Shown piece after piece: positions 12,338 to 25,680 of a DNA stretch of 64,000 nt. Source of the DNA: Neodidymelliopsis sp. IMI 364377 (Eukaryota; Ascomycota; Dothideomycetes; Pleosporales; Didymellaceae); the NCBI GenBank assembly GCA_027946375.1, contig JAPEUT010000052.1:51707-115706 (forward strand), written 5' to 3'. Position 1 is the stretch's first letter, and every line of letters begins with the position of its first letter. The position numbers and the translations under genes are program-made. The notes under the pieces were generated by a model, which worked only from the letters and a program-made list of their open reading frames with translations, did not search any database and was not told the DNA's origin.

Positions 12338-13668
12338 ATGGCCCTGCCCCTTCGCTGTGCTCGCTCTGGCGCAGCGCTGCCGGCTCAGCTGCGCTCGATC
12401 CGCGTCGCCCACTTTTCGACCTCGACAAGCCGCCCAGCAGGCCGAATCAACCACGATGTCCGGATCACCAGGTACGCCGGCTGTCCACCGCCCCAGGAGC
12501 CGGATGCTGACGTGCGCGCAGGACCGGAAAGCCCATTCTGACCGTGTCCGCTGGTCGCTCGTCGCTCGGAGGTGCGCAGTAGCCCGCAGCAGTCCGCAAA
12601 GCAGCACGCTCACACACACATACAGGCTACACAGCGACCGTGTTCGGTGCCACAGGTTTCCTCGGACGATATGTCGTCAACAGGCTCGGTGCGTCCCTTT
12701 TTTCCACACACGAAAGCAGGACATGGCACTAATTGGAGGAAACAGCACGTTCGGGATGCACCGTCATTGTGCCCTTCCGTGAGGAGATGGCGAAGCGCCA
12801 CCTGAAGGTTGCTGGTGACCTTGGCCGCGTGGTCTTCATGGAAATGGACCTGCGCAACACCGCGTCGATTGAAGAGAGCGTACGACACTCTGACATTGTC
12901 TACAACCTCATTGGTCGCGACTACCCCACCAAGAACTTCGACCTGGCCGACGTTCATGTTGCGGGAACCGAGCGCATTGCAGAGGCCGTTGCAAAGTACG
13001 ATGTTGACCGCTATGTCCACGTTTCCTCGCACAGCGCCCTGCTCGACTCTCCCTCGGAGTTCTACCGCACCAAGGCTCAGGGTGAGCAGGTGGCCCGTTC
13101 CATCTACCCGGAGACTACCATTGTCCGCCCAGCGCCCATGTTCGGCTACGAGGACCGTCTTCTTCACCGCCTTGCTTCTCCTTCCAACGTCATCACCTCC
13201 AACTGGCTGCAAGAGCGCTTCAACCCCGTCCATGCCATTGATGTTGGTATGGCTCTCGAGGCCATGTTGCACGATGACACCACAGCTGCCGAGACCTTCG
13301 AGCTGTACGGACCAACAGAGTACACCATGGCCGAGCTGAACGACCTCGTTGAGCGTGAAGCCATGAAGAAGCGCCGTCATATCAACGTCCCCAAGGCCAT
13401 CATGAAGCCTGTTGCACGCTACGCCAACAAGCTGCTCTGGTGGCCAATCCACTCCGAGGACGAGGTCGAGCGCGAGTTCGTTGACCAGTACATCGATCCC
13501 CAGGCGAAGACATTCAAGGATCTCGACATTGAGCCCGTGGAGCTGAGCAGCTTGACATACGAGTACCTGAAGGGATACAGGAGCTCTTCGTACTACGACC
13601 TGCCACCCATGTCGGAGCGCGAGAAGCGTGAGGAGAAGAAGTACCTGCACGTCATTGACGACCAGTAG
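12338..13668 (+). CDS. complex I 40 kDa subunit (NDUFA9-type)
   Basis: Exons are 12338-12471, 12522-12571, 12626-12688 and 12746-13668, giving 389 residues. The product is the NADH:ubiquinone oxidoreductase 39/40 kDa subunit of the mitochondrial matrix arm, an atypical short-chain dehydrogenase that binds NADPH and has an assembly or stability role. The first 40 residues (R, S, T, A-rich, few acids) are a mitochondrial presequence. The Rossmann motif GATGFLG has glycines 69, 72 and 75. Later motifs include SHSALLDSPSEFYRTKAQGE and RPAPMFGYEDR. Three introns cluster in the first 250 coding bases. In Neurospora the homologue is nuo-40. The gene is divergent from RPN9. Confidence 0.93.
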
Positions 13669-14489
13669 AGATGTTGAGGAAGAAGAAAATGGAAATCTTG
13701 CGACATGTGTAAATACCTTGGCTTTTCCTTGTACCGGACTACGCGGATCTGTAGAATCAATACCGTTTCTTTTGTGTGCACACGAGCTCAATACTTGCCA
13801 TTGCTGACATTCAACGGTTCGACGTGATTGGAAAGGATTAAATGTGCGCAAAGACACAACACGAGTTGCAAACATACTGTCCGATGACTGAATACCGAGA
13901 TAATGGGATGCCATGCTGGTCACTTCATCACAAGAGTATGTCTGATAATCTCATGCGAAGGCAGCAAACACAATTGCGTCTCTTGACCATCTTTCGTTTG
14001 CTATTCACGCAGTCATAGTACCCTGCTGATGAGAGTGGCTTGAGATACAAGGGATTGAGAAGACATCATCGAGATCTTGCAGATGAAGGGTATCACTTCT
14101 TTATGAGTATGGGTCAGTGAGTGAAAAGGACGGTGTGCGAATTGACCTTCAGGTACCTGCTGAATAGATGGCTGGGATCTATATCATTGCTCGAGAAGTG
14201 CTGTGCATCTGTAAAGATACGCGTTTCTCCGCACTCGAGCAAGTGCTCAGGACGACAGGCAAGTGAGTCTACAGGCAGACGGTTTTTGATTGCATCACAC
14301 TTACTTGGTGCCTGTACTACGTGACGTCAATTTGTCCAAGTGAAGGTAACTGTCTGTTTGGCATAAAAATACCTCCCTGTAGGCACCTCGACTTTCTCGA
14401 CCACCTCATTTCCGTCAACTCGCACGCTACATTGGTACAAACAAGCTCCTTTCGTTATCGCTGCGCTCACAGTATAGCATCTGCTTGAG
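13669..14489. other. intergenic between the complex I gene and the F-box/ankyrin remnant
   Basis: No convincing coding region. If the F-box gene below ever had an upstream exon with its ATG, it would be here, but I could not find a clear one. Confidence 0.45.
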
Positions 14490-15880
14490 TTGCTGGACTG
14501 TCACTCGTTCGCTAAGGTGCCGCTCCTTGACCTACCGCCCGAGATTTTTGCTCTGGTGATTGCTGCGCTGGGGCATCAATTAGGCCACAAGAAATTGCTT
14601 GCACACCGTCGAGTTTGTCGTGAGTCTGTACATTGTCATTATTGTGACGAAATTGACAACCACAGGGACTTTCGACAAGTTTATTCTGTACTACCACATC
14701 GAGACCGCAGCCAAAGTCGACTTCGCCACGTGGGCTGACCGTATCGACAATAAAGCTCTCTCGGTCGGCACAACTGAAATCAAGTGCAGAAAGCTATTGT
14801 ACCGCATTGGGTATAACGATGTTGTCGAGAACGTACGTCGAATCGTCAACACCGTGACACATACTTGGCCTCTCAGCGCTGAGGCGTCCGAACAGCTACG
14901 TGTGGCATATACGAAATCAATATGTGATTGCATGAGAGCTTTCCAAGATGGTCATTATTTTTATTTTCTACATGAGGAAATTCCAGACAAGTCAGACGTC
15001 AACCTAGGCTTGTTGCCAGCCGCACTCGCAGCAGTTGGAGACACCCAACTGTTTCTGAACAACGTATCTTCTATCGAAGCTATACTGACGGCTCACAAAA
15101 AACTCCTCCCAAACGCCCTCGACGCCGCGGTTGCCGCAGGTCAGAACAACATGGTTGAACTCATTCTCAGATCCCTCCTTACCACAGTCAGAGGTTCATG
15201 GGAGACGGGTACCTGGGATGAGATGCGGACAGTCGCTCGTAGCCTTGTGGAGGCGATCGGAGTAGCAGTTAGAACCTCTCATGACATTCTGGGGGATATG
15301 ATCCTTCAATGTTTTGTCAAGAATAAAGCCCTGGCTGGATCAGTCCGTCAATCTGTCGTGAACAAGCCAAGCTATATGAGGACTGCGTGCGATTCGGTAG
15401 CACCAAATTCTTCTACACAGCCCTGTATTGGAAACGCAACGAGCAGTTTCCAGATCTAAGCAAAGGATCCGGGCCAACTAATAAGCTCTCGCCAGATGAG
15501 CTGACGGACATCATCTGCAAAGGGCCCCCACATCTGCTACGCCACATATTAAGACTGGTAGGGTCAACCTCATCAATGTCGGCGGCGAGACTCCGCTTTG
15601 GTTGGCTTTGAAAACGCGAAAGTACAGAACAGCAGTCTTGCTGCTAAAGGAAGGGGCTAATATTGAAGGGTTGGCCACTGGTCAGAAACTCACAGCGTAT
15701 TGGCGTGCTTACAAGGACAAGGACGGAGACGCCCAATGGTTGTTGATCAGCAAAGGCGCGGACACAAGACCAATGTCGCAGCGAGGAACGCCTCGGAACC
15801 CGCCAGGAAGTGATCGTAACCTCCATATTGTGACCTCGCGCGGCCTTTGCAAGTTCGAGGAATGGAAACCGAGGTTCTAA
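14490..15880 (+). pseudogene. F-box/ankyrin-repeat protein gene, frameshifted
   Basis: The frame opens after a TAG at 14475 and has no in-frame ATG. It starts with an F-box-like motif (LLDLPPEIFALVIAAL ... HRRVCR), followed by a good intron (14630-14665) that joins to TFDKFILYY. A long alpha-helical stretch follows, in the first frame to about 15370. Homologous-looking sequence (YEDCVRFGSTKFFYTALYW) then continues in a second frame to about 15550. A clear ankyrin repeat (GGETPLWLALKTRKYRTAVLL, then GADT) continues in a third frame to the stop at 15880. No plausible introns cover the two frame changes. I read this as a decayed member of the variable F-box/ankyrin families common in Dothideomycetes. 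Sequencing indels are an alternative. Confidence 0.62.
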
Positions 15881-16636
15881 CGAGGTGGTGACATCAGGGA
15901 GAATGTTTCTCTTCCGAGTCGGAGGGAATAGCACACATGTGCTTCGACTTCCTTGTCGAGGCCAGATTGGATGGTCGTGGAACCGTCGGCGCATATTGAC
16001 GGTGAACTGAACATCTCTTCACTCAATCAGAATTTCATGTATCTCACAGACCATAGCAAATGAATAACGATTCTTGTTCTCCCTCATAGCCATTGTTGTC
16101 GATGTAGATTCATGTTGTGCAAGCCAAGTTCTTTCCTTTTCAAATGCGTTTCTGTAGAGCCTGATGTAAGTGACGTAACTGTCTTTCAAAATGTATTTTG
16201 CCAAAGACCTGCAGGCGACCAAACTTTCACCAGGACTGTACTCTAAATTCGCATATTCGAAGCAAGTCGTATGTCAGGTTTCTGACGGACATTACACGAC
16301 TTTTAGTATCTAGAGGAAGCAGCTTTGCTGAATAGTAACAAATTTTCGCTCACAAGTCACTTGGTCGAAATGGGATAGAATCCTCTCTTTCTGCAAAGCA
16401 GATTAACATCTTGATGTGAACGAATACACAGCAGGAAAGCGCGCGTCTAAGTTCCAGACGCGACCTTTCCCCGTTGGGGTCAAGTGACGCACTTACGCCG
16501 GCGGTATCTCGGTTTCCTGTTCGGAGTGTAGACGCGAACAACTAAACACCACAGACCGGTTCGCGCCTCGCACGACAACTCCCAGAGCCTGCGTTGCCGG
16601 GGACAATGATTCTGGTGGCTGGTCCGCGAACACAGT
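15881..16636. other. intergenic
   Basis: The sequence is somewhat AT-richer than its neighbours, with no convincing frame. The right part is the 5' flank of the SPIN90-like gene. Confidence 0.45.
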
Positions 16637-18236
16637 ATGGCATTTGAGGTGTCGTACAACCTCGAGAATGAGCAACAGTTCTGGGATGGTGAGGGACATC
16701 TGTGTTGCTGTAACCCCACTACAAGAGACTGACGTGCCACGCAGAGCTTGATGACATTGTATCGACGCGATGTCAGGAGGAAGAGAGTATAGACAACTCT
16801 CTGCGCGCATTCCTGAATGTCACCACTAGCTACAAATGTAATGAACTTCCTCGACACATGTCAACTATAGTTGACCCAGGACAGCCGAGTACCTCGAAAC
16901 CGAATACAGCGTTGCAAAATGCATCTTCCGCATGTTAGAGGGCGAGCTCTTTATGACACACAAGGAGTATGTGCGCCGACAGATGGTCTATTGCTTGCTG
17001 CAGGTGTGTGCTCGCCACCTATCTGGTGTGTCTTGTAGCAACGTTGGATAAGACTAACGATGTCTAGGAAGAAGACAATCCCACAATACACATCGTGGCT
17101 GCTCTTCTTCTATACGATGGTCGCAACAGCGGGGACGACGTCATCTTTGAGATGATGCATACCGAAGGCAGTTTTCCCAGGCTGGTAGAGTTGGTACAAT
17201 TGGATAGTGTGCAAGAAGACACAAGGCTACACCAGATGCTCTTGGAGCTTCTGTATGAGTCTTCGCGAGTACAACGGCTTACTTGGGAAGATTTCGGTAC
17301 GTTGTAACATTGCTTTGGTGGAAGACTAAATATTGGAGCGCTAGCTAACACTGATCAGCTGCGGTGAACGACAACTTCATACTCTATCTCTTGGGAATCA
17401 TCGAAGGCGCTTCAGATGATGCTGATGACCCATACCACTACCCAGTCATCCGAGTTCTGGTAAGTACATTTAGCTGCACTGTTCGTTTCCTACTAATCTT
17501 GTGACAGCTGGTCATGAACGAGCAATATCTGGTAGCCTCTACAAACCATCACAAGGACGGCCGCCCTCCCATTACAAACCGATTAATCAAAGCTTTGTCT
17601 ACCCATGGCATGACTTATAAAACCTTTGGATGCAACCTGATTCTACTTTTGAATCGAGAATCGGAGACCTCCCTTCAGCTCTTGATACTCAAGGTTCTGT
17701 ACCTTCTTTTCGGGAACCCTTCGACAGCGGAATATTTTTATACCAACGACCTGCACGTTCTGATCGACGTCATCCTCCGGAACTTGATTGACCTACCACA
17801 CGACTCTACTGCGGCAAACGCTCTACGACACACTTACCTTCGTGTACTCAATCCCATCTTGACAAATAGTCAGATCAGCAAACCACCACATTACAAACGC
17901 GACGATATCCTGAGACTTCTGCATCTTCTTGTAACGAGCGGGAATCATTTTGCGCCTGTAGATGAGACTACCCAACGACTGGTAGTACGATGCACCAGTG
18001 TCCCGTGGTTGCAACCACCGGTAGCGAGAAACACGCCAGGATCAAGCGGCAACGATAGCGCGACGTCACCCATCGATCATGTAGCGAATGGGCAAAAAGA
18101 GCTGGCCCGACGAGCTCTGGGCATGACGGTACAGGACGGAGGCGAAAGTTCAACTAGTGTTCTCGAGATTGCTTCTCATACAGAGAAACCTGGAGTTCAG
18201 ACGCCTAGTATCACGCATCCAGAACAAACATCCTAG
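16637..18236 (+). CDS. SPIN90/Ldb17/Dip1-type actin regulator
   Basis: Exons are 16637-16688, 16745-16837, 16885-17003, 17068-17296, 17359-17459 and 17508-18236, giving 440 residues with phase kept throughout. The protein is all-helical and leucine-rich, matching the SPIN90/Ldb17 leucine-rich domain (DUF2013). Recognisable stretches are MAFEVSYNLENEQQFWDEL, EDNPTIHIVAALLLYDGRN, LLVMNEQYLVAS and NLILLLNRESETSLQLLILK. Family members (Ldb17 in budding yeast, Dip1 in fission yeast) act at endocytic actin patches; Dip1 activates Arp2/3 to make linear filaments. The last 70 residues are low in conservation and rich in S, T and N; I see no clear proline-rich SH3-binding tail. An upstream exon is possible but not needed. 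Confidence 0.85.
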
Positions 18237-20778
18237 CAGTCGAACGCACAGTTCACGATTATCACATTGCTTGGTTCAGTTCTGTCACTGACCTCCCATG
18301 AACTTCCTCCTCTGATTTCAACTATGACGGGGTGCCTTTCTGGTCTCGAATACGACTGCATAGACGGCGTCTTGGGCGCATGCAACACAAAGCTACATGT
18401 TTGTCCGCAACCAGAAACTTTTTTTCTGTGCTTCTGCATCGTCTGCTGGTTGGTGTCCTGGTTCTAGTTAAGCGCACGATATACATTCTGAATCATCTTT
18501 ATGTACTTACATCAACCAGTCATTCTCAGTAGCGCACGTCTAATTGTACACTATCTCAATCGACGTCATACACTCTATTCTCGCACTTCACTTAAACGGG
18601 GATCGTAACGTAACTCAGATACAAGCGGCACAGAAAACCTTCGTTCAAGCTACGTGTCTTGCTGACAGTACTCGCCCTGTAACACTGCCAAGCGCACCGA
18701 TTGCGACACACTGATATCCAAGAAACTCGTGTTCAGGCTATGAGATGTCAGGCTCACAACATCGAAGTATCCCGCTGCATACGCACGCTTGCATTACGTT
18801 CCGCGTACGACAACAAGCCAGCGGGGTCTTGGCTGCAGCTCGGCTGTGCGGTGCGAGGGATGTGGCGTAACATCGAGAGTGGTACAAGGGCATGGCAGAC
18901 GTTTGTACTCCTGTGCTGCTTGTTCTGGATTCGGGATTTCTTGTATGCCCGCCTCCACGACGGTTGACAATGACTCTTGGCAAGCTTGTACAAGCCGGTC
19001 GTTTGGACATTCTGGATCTACAGGTCTGTATATTATAGTGGCTAAGAAGAGACGGACGTCTCGCCCAAGACGCGTGTCACGACGTGGTCGACGATAAGAA
19101 CGACGCCAAGATCCATGATCCAAGGCTATCATCCATCTGCATGCAACGCAGCATTCGACCTTTCCGCAGGTTGCTCTGCATCTAGACCTTCCACCTAAAC
19201 ACATGCAATATGGCAATTTGACTTTTCCATCCGACCCTTGCTTCGGCTACATCTCACCGACATATGGAGTAATACTAACATTCCATGGTCCGCCCGGATC
19301 ATTGCCCAATGTTACACTGACAGATATTTCGAGCCTAATCGATCGGAGGAGCCGCAAGAAGCACTTGGAACATTCCGCCCAGCACACACGAAGCCTGGCA
19401 ACGTCGATAGGGGTGCGGTGCAACTCGCGCTGGTGTTTTTATTGCTTGACCGAGTGACAACTGCAAGGGCTTTGGTATGCCCTTTCATCGATGGAGTTTT
19501 TGTGTTGAGAAGAGAACAGAGTGTTTTACATGATGCGCCTACCATGTTCGTAGTCAAATAGTCGAATCAAGTCTGAAAGGGCGAGTTGGTACAGACGCCG
19601 CCAACGGCTGCTTGCATTACAAGTTAAGACGCACTGCCAACAAGTTTGCGCCCGCGGAGTTCGCAACTAGTCGCCTCATCAGAGCCACTAAGAGCTGGAG
19701 GCTAGAACAAGCCCACCCAAGGTACGCCCTGCCCCACTGCCCGCAAGCCACTTCCGCAAGGAAGCGGCAGTGGCGGCCTAGAACTTGCCCGTTTGGATGG
19801 TAACGGCATCCGATACTGCAGACCAGATTTCATCAGTTTCAATAAATCGATAAGACATCAGCCACAAATTTCCTGGCACTAATAGATTCGAAACAGGTTC
19901 GAATGCGCTCACTATGCTGCCCAATTTCTTCCTCATGACAAGTTGTCGGACTAAGCTAGCGGTAGCTAGGGTCCCACCACGGAAGTCACTTTCTCCATGT
20001 CGATCTTCGTGTTTGGACGGCCTCGCATCGAGGAGCTCAGCTGGGAGATACCCGTACGCACAGCCGGGGCTCCAGCTATACTGCTCCACTGCTCCACAAA
20101 CACCGGTCTTCTCTTGGCGATGGGGTCTCCTAACCTGTGGGACTGAGGCTGTGAAAGCGGCGATCTGCATGCGTTCCTATCGCACCCGATCTGCAGCTCG
20201 CAAGGCAGTCCGCAAATGATTGCTGCATAGGTGAAACGCTGGAAATCTGGATAGCAGGGTAGGGGTGCTTTATTTGTTCTCAATAGCTGTGAATCATTGC
20301 GGCAGGAGTAGATCTTGGGGGGGGCTTTTTGGATGAACGGAAAGTGCGTGCTACCTTGGGCAGAACAGTAGAGTACTTGAATTATGTCAAAGACTCAGAT
20401 TTGGGCTATGCCGTTTTGCAGTTGGTCAGTTAGAGATGCACAGATTTCAGTTGCTGATCAGATAGATGTGAAGATGCGATCACTAAAAGATGTGGTTTCT
20501 AAGAGAAATTTGAGCAATCATAATATCTCGTAAGCCGATGCTCAACCTCAGTCGATGGGGAGCTCCATGCGCCTACGTGCGACAAAGTGGTATCATAAAG
20601 AGTTGAAGCGCATAATTAGCTCCCCGCCTGAGTGTGCATGAGACGATGATGTAATGCCTCCGAAAAGAGAAATAAGTCGCTGCAAAAACTACGCCGACCA
20701 TCTATAAAAACCCGTTCATCAGAATATAGAAGCAAGGCCGGGACGCCTAGTGTCAGAAATGGATTGAGAACATCCACC
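18237..20778. other. gene-free stretch (2.5 kb)
   Basis: Only short overlapping frames on both strands, none with conserved motifs, consistent starts or splice structure. No simple repeat stands out. A long 3' flank of the SPIN90-like and MFS genes, which converge here, is the simplest reading. Confidence 0.45.
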
Positions 20779-22469
20779 TTAGACCATGCGTTCAGACGGT
20801 TCGTTTGATTGCTCAAACCTCTCACGAGAGCTCGTGACGCTGGGGACTTGGGTGGGTACCTGCGACTGGGCGGTGGGAGACACCAAACCAGCTGCAGTGG
20901 CATCGCTACCCAGTCGAAGCTTCTCCTTCGTGGAAGCACTTTTGCGAGAGAGGTGATGCTCAAAACTCTGTCCATCGGCGCATGCAAGGTTCCACCGAGC
21001 CATCATCATGCAAGCGAAAGACAAGAAGAGGTTGGTGCCCGACCACATCTGTACTGTGATGTATGTGTCGTACTTTGTGATAAGATGTCCGGAAATGACG
21101 GGTCCAAGTAGAGCTGGAACGGCAGCAAAACTATACATCATACCAACCCAGTGACCAAGCTTTTTCTTTGCTAGCGCTATTGTCTCGGCAGTGGTGTAGG
21201 TACCGCTCAGGATATTGGCAACGGAAGCAGGTGGTAGGCCGATGACCATGCCAGAGAAAACACCAAAGACGACGCAGAAAGCAATGGCATCTTTCTCAGA
21301 GTTGGCCAGACTCCAAAGGAAAAGAGCAAGTAGCGAACAGATCAATTGAGAGGCGATGTGCATGTTGAGAGGTCCAATCTTGTCTGAGAATTGCGCCAAT
21401 GCTAAGCGACCGACGGTGGACGACCCGTTCATTATAGTCAGGAGCCAAAATGTCTGCAGAGGTTGATCATCAACAGATTGTGATACTGTCTGGTCGGCTC
21501 CAGAACTATTACGGGTCCCAAACCCTCGGACCGCCGCCCACTCCTCAAGGTTGAAGAATATTGGGTAGAAGCCGAAGAACATGAACGACACGGAAGCCGT
21601 GAACCAGCACCATGCTTTGTTGCGGAAGGCATCTGTGTCAAACCAAGTACGGACTTCAAGCCAACTCTCTGGCTCGTGGACCTCATGGACCGGGTTTGGT
21701 GTGGCGAAGATGAAGGAAAAGATGCATGTCACAGAAGTGAGTGTGGCGACATAGCGGACAGCGTTGTTGAAACCAACAGCATCGATAAGGTAGCGCAGCA
21801 TGGTTGGGTAGATGACGCCGGCAACACTGGCACCACATGCAACGTACCCAACAGCGAGTCCTCTGCGTTTAGGAAACCATGTTGCAGCCACTAGGAGGCA
21901 ATTAGCTAATGAACATGAGAGGTTTTCCATGCTGCCATACCTTGAGAACTCGATACAAAGAAAGGAGCCATGCCGAGGCCAACAATAAGGCCTTGCGTTG
22001 CCCAGATAGGGGCAAAGCTGACAACAGCTTCGATGTTACTAGGGTGTACCACCGAGAGGATAAAGAGACCGAGAGGCACAAATACAGTGCCAAAGCCGAT
22101 CACTTTACGGAAGTGACCGGCATCCAAGAGGCGACCAACCGGGTTGGAGAGGAGCAAGACAAGAGAACATTGCGAGCTGCCGATCAGATTCAGCTCCAAC
22201 TGGTTGACATTTCGAAGTGAATGACCGACATAGTACGAGGACCAGGTCCCGTACGCGTTGACGAGGCCCCAAGAGTTGAACATGAGGAAGAAGCAGCCCA
22301 GCAAGCAAGCATATGCTCTCCATGAACGAGGCCAGTCAGGTTCGTCGTCGTCAGACGATGGGCGTCGAAATTCTTGCATGGAGGGAGTACCGGAGGCAGT
22401 TGATGTCGATATAGGTAAGCTCGCCTCGCTATCTTTCCGGCCGTCCTTCTCAATGTTCTGTGAAGTCAT
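20779..22469 (-). CDS. MFS transporter, monocarboxylate (MCT/Mch) type
   Basis: Exons are 21941-22469 and 20779-21890 (50-base intron), giving 546 residues. An N-terminal cytosolic tail rich in S, T, D and E is followed by about 12 hydrophobic segments. The pattern is that of the fungal MCT-like branch: WRAYACLLGCFFLMFNSWGL with NAYGTWSSYY in segment 1, PVGRLLDAGHFRKV after segment 2, and WFPKRRGLAVGYVACGASV after segment 4. Substrates in this branch vary (monocarboxylates, riboflavin, others) and cannot be read from sequence. The frame stays open upstream to 22676 but has no ATG there, so ATG 22469 is chosen. It stands alone, without neighbouring catabolic genes. Confidence 0.88.
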
Positions 22470-25400
22470 GATGGCAGCGTTGTAATCTTGTAACGTGGGG
22501 ATGTTAAAACGAGGGAAGGTATGGCCCAGGTAGTTGGGAAGTGACGATCCGTGAAGTTCAGGGTGCTCAACACGTGTACGTGCTGGAGGGGACGCGCTCA
22601 AAATAGTGCACAAAAATGGGACAGGTCTTGTGAAGAGAAGTGTGGTGGGGGAACAAGTATATGTACGTATGTCCACAGTAATTCACTTGTGCGTCTGGAG
22701 CTTGGATCCGGGACGTGTAGCTAAGACATCGGGTTGATATAGAGGCCCACGGCTCCTCCCAAGCACGCGCGTACATCCTGGGGCCGGCTCCTATCCTTGG
22801 TGACGTGGTAGTCAAACAGTCCGTGCAATGATGAATTACAAGCTGCAGGCGTACACAAGCAACGCAAGGAGCAAACCTAAGGAGAGCCAAGGTCGAGGAC
22901 CCACTCGCACTACGGGACCCTCGACTCCGCCAGCCTCAGAGTGATGGGCGTCGACGCGCTCGGACATTTACGTTGATGGCCAAGACTGCTGTGGATATGC
23001 GCTGGCCAAATGCGGGTGATAGCGCACAAGCAGTGTCCGGTGTCATCTTAGTGTTGATTATCCCCACGGAGGAGGTTTCCCAACTCTGGGGCTTAGACGG
23101 TATTCACGTCTATGACGACAGTGCGAAAATCGCAATACCTTGTGAGCTTACTCGTCACTATGCTGAGAGAGATGGTTGGTATATCCAAGGTGTACCTTTC
23201 CCAGTTCGGTACATCTGCCATGATCGACACCGCTTATAGGCCGGATTCATTTCTTCCGTTTGTTCCACAAACCTCAACGTCTTCGCGCAGACGCCACAAT
23301 GTTCGTTTTCGACTAGGGAGGTCAAGGGGGTCTCTAACACCGTGATGGCGGAGCGGGCCTCTCTTGGCATTGCCGGCGGGAAGCGTAATGATGAGTTCAA
23401 GGATTGGGTCAGTAGATCCTTTGAGCAAGCCAAGAGAATGATGTACATTCCGCCTTAGCCCGTACCCACCGGTGCCTCACAACTAAGAATGCAAGCATCG
23501 CGCCCGCAGTACTACCGCTGAGCTTCTGGGCAGTACCGCAGAGCGAGGGCGGGCAATAGCGTCGAATATTCGGTGCGTGCAGTGTTGATGTGCACACAAA
23601 GCTTTACTCGTTGATGACTCCAAAAAGACGAGTGAAGTCTAAGAGTACGAGAATTCCATAGCATGCAACAACTTAATCAAAGGATCGCGACATCGGGCGC
23701 CAGTACTAAGATGGATCGCTCACTAGGATTTGATGCTTCGTTATCTTAACACAGCCTCAACCGCTTGTGCTTGGCAGGCGCCGAGCGAAAGATCGACGGT
23801 TGTTCCACGCTTGGGGTTTCTTTTGCTGCAGCGCAGATAGGGGACGCAACCCCTCGTCATCCCTATCATGCATCGTCGACACTATGCAGCGGGCGAGCCT
23901 CATCATGATTCATGGCGCAGTCGCGAATGAGGACGCGTCTTTGACCCGTGCTGTCGCAAACGGATTGCCTCTCACTCAATCTGAGGGCCAGAATCACAGG
24001 ATCCGAACGATGCCGGACGGTTCGCGGTAATCGCAGCGGAGTACACCCGATAACGAAGACAACGTTGAAGAGTGTGGGTGGTGGTGAGCACAATCTGGGA
24101 GAGATTCTAGTGTGGGAACGCACCGATCGCCAAGAGGATCAGCGGGCCGTAGCCCTACGCGTGTGTATGATGGGAAGTTACGCCCATCACCAACCCAAGC
24201 AAGACTGCCTCGTCCTTTTTGAGACAGTCCGTCAGCTACGGGCCAAGCCCGAAATTACCCTAGATACTGCAGATCACCACCATGCAAAGTATTCTCATGA
24301 AGCACACCATGATCGACAGGCACTTCGTGCGCGGACAAGGAGCAACGCACACCAACCCGACCCTCATCTTGGGCGTTTTACGAACGATGTACACGTTTGC
24401 CGTGTGTCATGTTGCTGTGCACTGCCACGAGGCGTTTTTGCTAGACCATCCAGTACAAATTCATTTCTTCAATCACAATACCTAGTTCACCAAAGGAGGA
24501 GTGTGCCATTCTTCACTCGACTTATGCAGGATGAAATGTCTCGGCGATGGGGGACTACGTCAGGCACGTTACACCGTAATGTCATTTCAGGACTGGAAGA
24601 AGCTGTAGGTGGGTCAGATGGCGGAGAGCCGGGATCCATGTCACATATCGTCACCTCTCTTGATATCCGTTCATTCCTTGACTTTCTTTCTGCAGACCGT
24701 CGTTATAGAGGCGAGACCTGACAGAAAGTTCCAGCGTCCAGCTACTTCCAAGATGTTGTCTGCGCGCACATAGTCAACTATGCACGTTACCGAAATTCGG
24801 GGACCTTCAGGATAGCAGTAGGCATATGTCGAGTACGCTGAAACATACCACGTAGCCAGCAAGCAATGTGTGATGCCTTTTCGACTAAAGCCGTCGCTAC
24901 GACTCCAGGAAAGCACTTGCGTGAAGTTCGTGCTGTGCTGTATGCCTGCATGACCGATACTTTTCTTAGCTCTCAAGGCTCGTCCCAGAAAGCAGTGACA
25001 CTTGCGCAAAGATTGCTGTAGCCATATTCAGATCCGATCTACACTGCGCTGCGTGCATCGAAACGAGCTCAGCTATCGTGAACCGACTGGCCGGTAGGAT
25101 ATGGATGCTCGTGCTGTACGAATCAATATTTACAACCCGGATGAATCTCTTACCGAAAATCCGAGGTTCACTAATCCTGTGCAGGTGATCTACCTAGACG
25201 TGCTGATCGAATCTATCAGCCTTATGCTGCATATATAGGTATTCACCCGGCACTCGCTCATGTTAGAGATAATCAAACAGTAATCTCAGGCTTTGCAACG
25301 AAGTTGGGTAGCGCTGTCCCAGGTCCTCGTTCGGTCTTTCTGAAGGGCCAAGCTCTTGCATCTGGGAACCGGTCCTGCATCCCTCATTGAGCGGCGCGGC

Positions 25401-25680
25401 CTGATCATCTGGGCATATGTGACCTGCTCCACGTTTCCCGGCTGTAATATCGAAATTGGGCCCAGGCAGTCAGGCAGACCGAGCAAGACTTTTCAGTTCA
25501 GTTGGTCACTTCTCCTTGTTTGATGCCTGAACCACAGACTCACATGGGCAGTGACAAGCAATGCACGTGCACGACTAACACATCAGAAGGACGCGCCTCA
25601 TCATCAAACTCAAAAACGAAAGCTTGCACCGTCATACAAAGCACAAGATCACAGAGGGTCGCAGTGCCGTGCGAATAAAC
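22470..25680. other. gene-free stretch (3.2 kb), 5' flank of the MFS gene
   Basis: No supported gene. The longest frame, on the plus strand at 23948-24721, begins with GTG and is rich in H, R and S without recognisable motifs; I treat it as chance. Composition is mixed and not strongly AT-rich, so strong RIP is not evident. Confidence 0.45.

Noticed and set aside
12610..13923. 437-codon minus-strand frame over the complex I gene
   Set aside because: Antisense shadow of a well-supported gene with a conserved product; no ATG context or motif of its own.
20779..22469. MFS transporter as part of a metabolite gene cluster
   Set aside because: No biosynthetic or regulatory gene lies within several kilobases on either side.
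23948..24721. 257-codon plus-strand frame in the gene-poor tract
   Set aside because: GTG start, H/R/S-rich product without motifs, introns or a partner; likely chance.
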